A DNA stretch of 45,428 nt from assembly GCA_023410055.1 (NCBI GenBank), contig JAEYQK010000121.1, positions 1 to 45,428 on the forward strand, in the 5' to 3' direction. Each line of letters starts with the position of its first letter. Position 1 is the first letter of the stretch. Both the position numbers and the translations under genes were made by a program. Positions 42,501 to 45,428 of the stretch are shown here, piece after piece. Source of the DNA: Acidobacteriota bacterium (GTDB lineage Bacteria; Acidobacteriota; Terriglobia; Terriglobales; Acidobacteriaceae). Below the pieces are notes generated by a model. The model searched no databases. It was not told where the DNA came from and worked only from the letters and a program-made list of their open reading frames with translations.

Positions 42501-43561
42501 TTACCCGTTTGCGCATTCCATCGCTGGGTCTGTCCGTTGCCAGCCGTAGGCGTGCGATTCCTTCCCATCGCCAGCGTGTCCACAACCATGTCACCGACGG
42601 CACTGTCCACCGTAACGCCCGTCGGTGATGCGGTCCCGTGTGCCGCGCCCATATCCCTAAACGGCATCGCGGACTGGTCCGTCCCCGTAAATGTGATCGC
42701 CCCGACAACTACACCCTGCGTAGCGGTGACACCAGTTAGGGTAGCCACCACATTGAGGTTGGTCCCCGTCGGAGGCGCTACCAGATACCAGATTTCCGCT
42801 CTTCGCGATGTTCCATCCGTATCGACAACCGCCCGCGTCAAATTGACGCCATTGTATGTAACACCGGAAACCGTTGTGTTGGGACTCGATTGAAGATTGA
42901 TCGAGACTCCAACTACCAGCAGGCGGTTCGTGCCCGCCACTGTGTGCGCGACGGTTACCTTATTCGATCCTGCGGTGACCTGGAGCGAGCCCGACGACGT
43001 GTCGCCAATCGCTATCTGTCCAAAGGCCTTCCCGCCGAACAGAAGCGAGAGCACGAGAAACAATCCAGCCGTCCTTAAGAATGCTTTTTGCATAACGGTT
43101 TTTGCGCCTGTAAGAAATGAAGAATGTCGTATCACCCGGGAGACCATCCCGCGAAACTGCACGGCCCAATACATCGGCTCAGAGCGAACACCGCACAGCG
43201 GAACGGTTCGCATTGCCCCATCCACGACTCGCTCTTTTGCAACTACTCGTCCTAGTATCCGTTCTGCCGCTATCGGAGCATCTGCTCCTTCCATCGCATC
43301 GCCTCGCGTGGTTAAGGCTCCGGAGTCCCTGTCTATTTCGAAAATCCGATGCACACGAATTACGGATTCATCTGCGAACAGCACAATGTCGCCCTTCCGC
43401 AATTGTGTCGGATCAACTGGTTCGACATGCACAACCTCTCCATCACGGATCGTCGAACCCATACTGGTGCCGATCGCTTTAAAACGCACACTGCGCCCTG
43501 CCGCCAGCAGTTCCTGGCTGAGACTGCGAAACAACTCGGAATGTGCTTTCTCTTCAGTCAT
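36554..43561 (-). CDS. Giant fusion: S26-like domain plus secreted DUF11/Gly-rich C25 (gingipain-type) protease
   Basis: The 2335-aa product starts (MTEEKAHSELF) with a signal-peptidase-like domain (about 1-125) with GTSMGS (candidate Ser), RKGDIVLF, VHRIF (candidate His, SipW-like) and TRGD. An internal ATG at residue 157 (43093) opens a second signal peptide (MQKAFLRTAGLFLVLSLLFG). Two related beta domains follow, then a DUF11 repeat (about 610-700), a long Gly-rich region (about 900-1190) and two more DUF11 repeats (about 1234-1470). The end (about 1990-2335) is a C25 peptidase with H2205 in NYNGHG and C2239 in MMNCLNG. I chose the ATG at 43561 because it opens the S26-like domain; it overlaps the preceding gene by 8 bp. 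The S26 domain and the exported protein could be one fused gene or two start sites in one frame. Confidence 0.8.
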   Translation of the reverse strand: MTEEKAHSELFRSLSQELLAAGRSVRFKAIGTSMGSTIRDGEVVHVEPVDPTQLRKGDIVLFADESVIRVHRIFEIDRDSGALTTRGDAMEGADAPIAAERILGRVVAKERVVDGAMRTVPLCGVRSEPMYWAVQFRGMVSRVIRHSSFLTGAKTVMQKAFLRTAGLFLVLSLLFGGKAFGQIAIGDTSSGSLQVTAGSNKVTVAHTVAGTNRLLVVGVSINLQSSPNTTVSGVTYNGVNLTRAVVDTDGTSRRAEIWYLVAPPTGTNLNVVATLTGVTATQGVVVGAITFTGTDQSAMPFRDMGAAHGTASPTGVTVDSAVGDMVVDTLAMGRNRTPTAGNGQTQRWNAQTGNNNNSSAVDIRGFGSTEAGAAGTVSMTETLNGATNWSQVAVSVMPYPLQAGDVIGLTPALYFNQTTATGTNQLLVVGVSMNIAGNTGATVTGITYNGVALTRAGAHNDTGNTRRAEIWYLVNPTVGTSLPGVVSLNLPGGTGTVGVRVGSTVLTGIDPNSPVRSVVSADGAAQSLSSLNVPSAFGDTVVDTLAAGGNVTGTIGPTQVQQWAGVSAGTSVNPDVYGLGSTRTGAPSVPMTEVFSAASNWSQVGVSFRPYSADLSVTNVATSTAFPTAVSYQITVKNNGPSTANAVTLTDAVASGLTGVTASASAGSCNQSARPITCNLGNIASGASAVVTVTGTPGTTGGYPNTATVPTNLTPTDYNGNNNSGMAVAFSQTPTCSSTVPPAASQPLTSTINTYFPPSVINTVVAAGSTSVTLGASRGANSGISAGDELIFIQMQDAAINTANTSIYGDGVSGSGSTNLNNAGVYEYVRATNNVPATGGSLTFAGSGPGGGLLYAYTNAAATSTQGQRRFQVVRVPQYSSATLSTGLTAVAWDGSTGGIFALDIAGTLTLGGGTVNVDGLGFRGGAGMQLNGSTTGANTDYRAPSPTTYTGTAAVAGANAPKAEGIAGTPIWVESNNTFLNTGSGYPSGTAGTDGSMGRGAPGNAGGGGTDANPVGNGNANDENSGGGGGGNGGVGGAGGNAWSANLSVGGYGGAPFPGSTVRVVMGGGGGAGTRNNSTGNNLAGSGGAGGGIVIIRAGSLVGTATITANGAQGYDLATEDAGGGGGAGGSVIVLSQSGGEGGLTIRANGGKGGNAYTDAAGTLDLRHGPGGGGGGGVVLLSGPVASVSAVGGVNGTTTKGQYPYGATSGLDGVLSTTESLSATPGNQSPTCFPDMEIVKTHTGDFPRGGSGVYTLTVSNVSGGPVPYANSVGQVTVTDTVPAGLTLTGASGTGWTCNVVPPTLTCARSETLSPGASYSPLLVSVAVPTSGPASVTNSATVSGGGELNTANDVSSDPTNIVAASTMLIAMTAPAEVTTGSSFNYVITVTNSSGATQNGVTVTDTLPSGVTYSSWSSSQGTCSQSNGTVSCSLGTMAANGTATITISVQAGPPAQVENTAFVNPSGNTATAPTIITYGPTAVNLESFTATASSEGVLLKWKTGQEFNNLGFNLYREQNGERTRITPSMIAGSALTLRGARPQHAGKTYAWIDRGTAATGATYWLEDVDLNGTRTMNGPARVEESQSTQRAISAQVMAQSRARSITVAEWNDPASSAATVSWHDTSVSHMLQASPIFPGKLTDRRNVQFALAGQAAVKIFVDHEGWYKVTQPELVAAGLSPFADARSLQLYVEGVQQPIRVTGASGATFGPQAAIEFYGTGIDTPFSDKRVYWLVAGQTGGKRIIQELGFGWNTAESPSFPFTVELKERTVYFAALLSDRPDNFFGAVVSSTPVDQILKVSHLADGSGQDARLQVALQGVTTGTDHAVQVSVNGNAVGSMSFTGQAEGTSTFSVPRGILREGANAVTLTAQNGESDVSVVDYIRLTYSHSYTADSNLLKFTAGAGQSVVVQGFTQRGVRVFDITDASAPVQLALRLTSEDGGFSATVRVPVYPFGIRTLLAVADDQIQRPAQLAANAPSNWHSAMSGAEYVVITSGQFAQQVKPLADLRRAQGRSVAVVNVEDLYDEFNFGERSPNSIRDFLNTASTTWRTKPASMLLVGDASFDSRNYLGFGDFDFVPTEMINTAELKTASDDWFSDFTGTGVAQIATGRLPVRTQEDAQAVVSKIVGYETSTQTDGWQKQVMLVANGSDEAADFIAQAATIQTLLPGSLAVTQVLTDRVSSSTARQQIVDAIDEGKLLVNYNGHGSVEVWSDSSLFDNAAAGSLRNGSKLPVFLMMNCLNGYFHDVYTQSLAETLLLSKDGGAVAVWASSGLTSAAPQFEMDKAVVSTLFSQPSATLGEAIRKAKASISDSDARKTFLLFGDPLLRLKSGGVGR

Positions 43562-44477
43562 GAAATTCCAAGACCGTCTGCACGGCGTCACTGTCAGGAA
43601 CGAACTGGAAACGGTAGCAAGGGACGGCCTTTGTCAGCTGCTGCAGATAACAAAGCGTCCGATCCAGCGCTTCACGATCATGAAACGGCACGAAACTGCG
43701 CGCGAAAATTTCGGCCACTGCCTTGCTCTGTGAAAGAGAAGTGATTTTATTCTCGGTGCCGTGTTCGAGAACGAAAATGCGGCTTATGTCGGCGGATTGG
43801 GGAGCAGCCAATCCGCACTCGCCATGCCAGGGCGTGCCGTACATCCGCAATCCGTGTGGGTGCCGCCGCAGAATAATGCGGTCATCACTCAACACCACTA
43901 CTTCTCGTGTCGAATTCCAGAGCCTGGTCGTTGTGCTCTTTCCTGCGCCGGAGTGGCCAATAAACAACTGGCCTCCCGCGATCGAATCGATGATTCCGCA
44001 GCCGTGAACCTCGATCCCCCGCCCTTGTGAAAGCCAGTGCAACGCCAGCAATTCGTCAGCGGGATATTCAAGGGGATCGATCTCGCCCTGTCCGAAATCA
44101 CGGACCAGCAAACGCGCTTTCGAAAAAGACGTGTTCGTGATCATTCGCTTGTAGGGCTCGGGACCGGCAAGGGGTGTCTTGAAGTCGAACACCATGTCGG
44201 TGCCGTCACTCTGCAAGGCCCAGAGACCTCCGGAGTCGAATAGCACTTCGGCACCAACTGGTGGCAAATCATCGACCTGCTCGACTGTGATCTCGATGTC
44301 GCACGGGGAATCGTCAACGCGGAACATCTCATGGTCCGGTTGGAGACGTAGGCTGTGGCCGCAGGGCATCGCAATCCCTAACGTAATGCCGCCGATACTC
44401 AGATATTGGCGGTTCGCTAAGGGAACGATGCTTCCGATGCTCACAGTTTCAGCCGCGTGCGATTGTTGCGTTCTCAA
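43554..44477 (-). CDS. HPr-kinase/phosphorylase-like protein
   Basis: The 307-aa protein has a Walker A in GHSGAGKSTTTRLW (174-181) and the acidic VVLSDDRIIL of the HPrK fold, but lacks a PTS context. Such HPrK-like proteins sit in RiPP gene clusters; in paeninodin-type lasso clusters a homologue phosphorylates the C-terminal Ser of the precursor. The upstream precursor here ends in Ser, so the same role is possible (inference). The TTG at 44477 follows AAAAGGGG 8-9 bases upstream. It lies 12 bp after the precursor stop and overlaps the giant gene. Confidence 0.82.
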   Translation of the reverse strand: MRTQQSHAAETVSIGSIVPLANRQYLSIGGITLGIAMPCGHSLRLQPDHEMFRVDDSPCDIEITVEQVDDLPPVGAEVLFDSGGLWALQSDGTDMVFDFKTPLAGPEPYKRMITNTSFSKARLLVRDFGQGEIDPLEYPADELLALHWLSQGRGIEVHGCGIIDSIAGGQLFIGHSGAGKSTTTRLWNSTREVVVLSDDRIILRRHPHGLRMYGTPWHGECGLAAPQSADISRIFVLEHGTENKITSLSQSKAVAEIFARSFVPFHDREALDRTLCYLQQLTKAVPCYRFQFVPDSDAVQTVLEFHD

Positions 44478-44489
44478 CGTGAACCCCTT

Positions 44490-44666
44490 TTATGAGCCAG
44501 CCGGATGGCAAAGACCCAGACTTGCGCAAGAAGTGTTACTGGGCCCTCTCGCTCCGCTGCTCTTGCAACCACCTAGCACAGCCTCTTCAGGACGCAAGCT
44601 AATCGTGACAACTTCGGGGGCCGCGTAGGTCTTTTTCTGCTCTGCTGTTATTCGTTTCTCTGTCAC
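44490..44666 (-). CDS. Candidate RiPP precursor peptide (58 aa)
   Basis: From the GTG at 44666, with an excellent AAGGAAGGA ribosome site 4 bases upstream, the ORF encodes 58 residues. A charged leader (KRITAEQKKTYAAPEVV, with a Y-x2-P-x-V motif like those bound by precursor-recognition domains) is followed by LRPEEAVLGGC and a Gly/Ser/Cys-rich tail (cysteines at 34, 47, 53; C-terminus HPAGS). The GG at 32-33 could mark the leader-core border. It lies between a radical SAM/SPASM gene and an HPrK-like gene. An upstream GTG at 44699 overlaps the radical SAM stop but has no ribosome site. Confidence 0.75.
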   Translation of the reverse strand: MTEKRITAEQKKTYAAPEVVTISLRPEEAVLGGCKSSGARGPSNTSCASLGLCHPAGS

Positions 44667-44695
44667 AAATCCTTCCTTGTCGCTCTCTTTACCGA

Positions 44696-45428
44696 TCACA
44701 CTGTTGCTAACCGTTGCGAAACAACGGTACTGGACCCGCTTACGATGGAACGTTTGGCCATGATGCTCCGTGCCTTTTCCTTTATGTCGCCATGTCGCGT
44801 GCCGTTAACGCAGAAAGCACAGTCGCCGTGTTCAGGCACTTCAATCCCGACTACCGCAGCGCGCAGATGAGCGACCTCACACAAGAACTCCACCGGTTGC
44901 TCGGCATCTCCGCTCTCCAGTTCGCCATAGGCCGGACACATCCCACAAAGGCTGCGAAGGCGGCACGAAACGCAGTTCGAAACCGTCTTGCGCTCAGTAT
45001 TTCGAGCTTCCGCCAGAAACTCCCAACCGGCTTTGACACTCCCCGTGCGGACTGAATACATTCGTGGCGAAAGGCCGCAGATACTCATTTGGCCATAGGG
45101 ATCTATCGCAAACGACTGCATGCCGCCGCCGCACGCGTACACCGCACGACTGTCCGGAACAGTCGGCAAATCAAGTTCGCGACGAATCAATCGCTCGTGC
45201 TCTGCTAGCCGCTCTGGGAAACGAACATCTAGTGCGACAACTTCTTCAGGTTTCAACCGATAGGTCAGCGGCCTCCGAGAACAGTCAATCCGGGCATTTA
45301 GCAGAGCATCGAACTTGAACTCCAGCCCCAGTTGGCCCTTCGCGAAATCCCTCATTGCCGTGACTTCATGCCGGTTGATGGAGGTGGCTACGGTCTTCAA
45401 CCGCAGAGGCAGGCCACGTTGTCTCAGC
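44696..45428 (-). CDS. Radical SAM/SPASM peptide-modifying enzyme (N-terminal part outside the window)
   Basis: The frame is open to the right edge, so the N-terminus with the CxxxCxxC motif is not visible; 243 residues remain. The visible part has LKTVATSINRHEV and a SPASM domain: CGGGMQSFAIDPYGQMSICG, then NCVSCRLRSLCGMCPAYGELESGD and a later EFLCEVAH. SPASM proteins of this type bind two auxiliary Fe-S clusters and modify ribosomal peptides (as in PqqE, AlbA or anSME). It ends 30 bp before the precursor GTG, so the precursor is the likely substrate (inference). Confidence 0.85.
   Translation of the reverse strand, partial: LRQRGLPLRLKTVATSINRHEVTAMRDFAKGQLGLEFKFDALLNARIDCSRRPLTYRLKPEEVVALDVRFPERLAEHERLIRRELDLPTVPDSRAVYACGGGMQSFAIDPYGQMSICGLSPRMYSVRTGSVKAGWEFLAEARNTERKTVSNCVSCRLRSLCGMCPAYGELESGDAEQPVEFLCEVAHLRAAVVGIEVPEHGDCAFCVNGTRHGDIKEKARSIMAKRSIVSGSSTVVSQRLATV

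Noticed and set aside
44666..44699. Longer start of the precursor peptide at the GTG at 44699
   Set aside because: No ribosome site precedes it, whereas the GTG at 44666 has AAGGAAGGA at proper distance.
1..45428. tRNA, rRNA, prophage or insertion-sequence genes
   Set aside because: None could be recognised on either strand; repeats here are short palindromes without transposase genes.

Overview
The window looks like chromosomal DNA from an acidobacterium of the Koribacter/Terriglobia type. This is inferred from protein style, a moderately GC-rich coding bias, and several families of short palindromic repeats; no rRNA or tRNA marker is present. Genes are densely packed, many overlap by 1-8 bp, and no phage, transposase, CRISPR array, rRNA or tRNA was seen.

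Layout. 1-2282: a divergent pair made of an XRE regulator coupled to a truncated NfeD-like membrane protein, and an L,D-transpeptidase followed by two very small membrane ORFs. 2372-8752: a secreted protein, a family 5 solute-binding protein, an NtrY-like histidine kinase and an NtrC-type sigma-54 activator in one overlapping run, then a secreted hypothetical. 8777-15382 (minus): a compact histidine operon, leader-hisI-hisG-hisD-hisC-hisB-hisH-hisF-hisA, with a promoter, a His-rich leader peptide and a classical attenuator. 15455-22807: housekeeping and orphan genes (radical SAM enzyme, citrate synthase, PPK2 kinase, TsaD, CheY-like regulator, small zinc ribbon). 22984-29681 (minus): transglutaminase-like protein, EfpL-like elongation factor, membrane and secreted proteins, and a 1007-aa secreted alpha/beta hydrolase. 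29864-36538 (plus): a full ISC iron-sulfur cluster operon, iscR-iscS-iscU-iscA-(81-aa metal-site protein)-hscB-hscA-fdx-iscX, with a recognisable IscR-like operator. 36554-45428 (minus): a candidate peptide-modification locus with a radical SAM/SPASM protein (cut by the window edge), a 58-aa Cys-containing precursor-like peptide, an HPr-kinase-like protein, and a 2335-aa protein fusing a signal-peptidase-like domain to a gingipain-type (C25) secreted protease.

The most notable points are: (i) the His leader/attenuator, in which the leader region, antiterminator and terminator segments can all be traced; (ii) palindromic repeats inserted inside the coding sequences of hisF, hisC and hisD, one 26-bp copy being identical in hisC and hisD but read in different frames; (iii) a wider family of hairpins that share a trailing GGCACC or GCCACC; (iv) the precursor / radical SAM / HPrK-like / S26-C25 locus at the right edge, which may be an undescribed peptide-maturation and secretion system.
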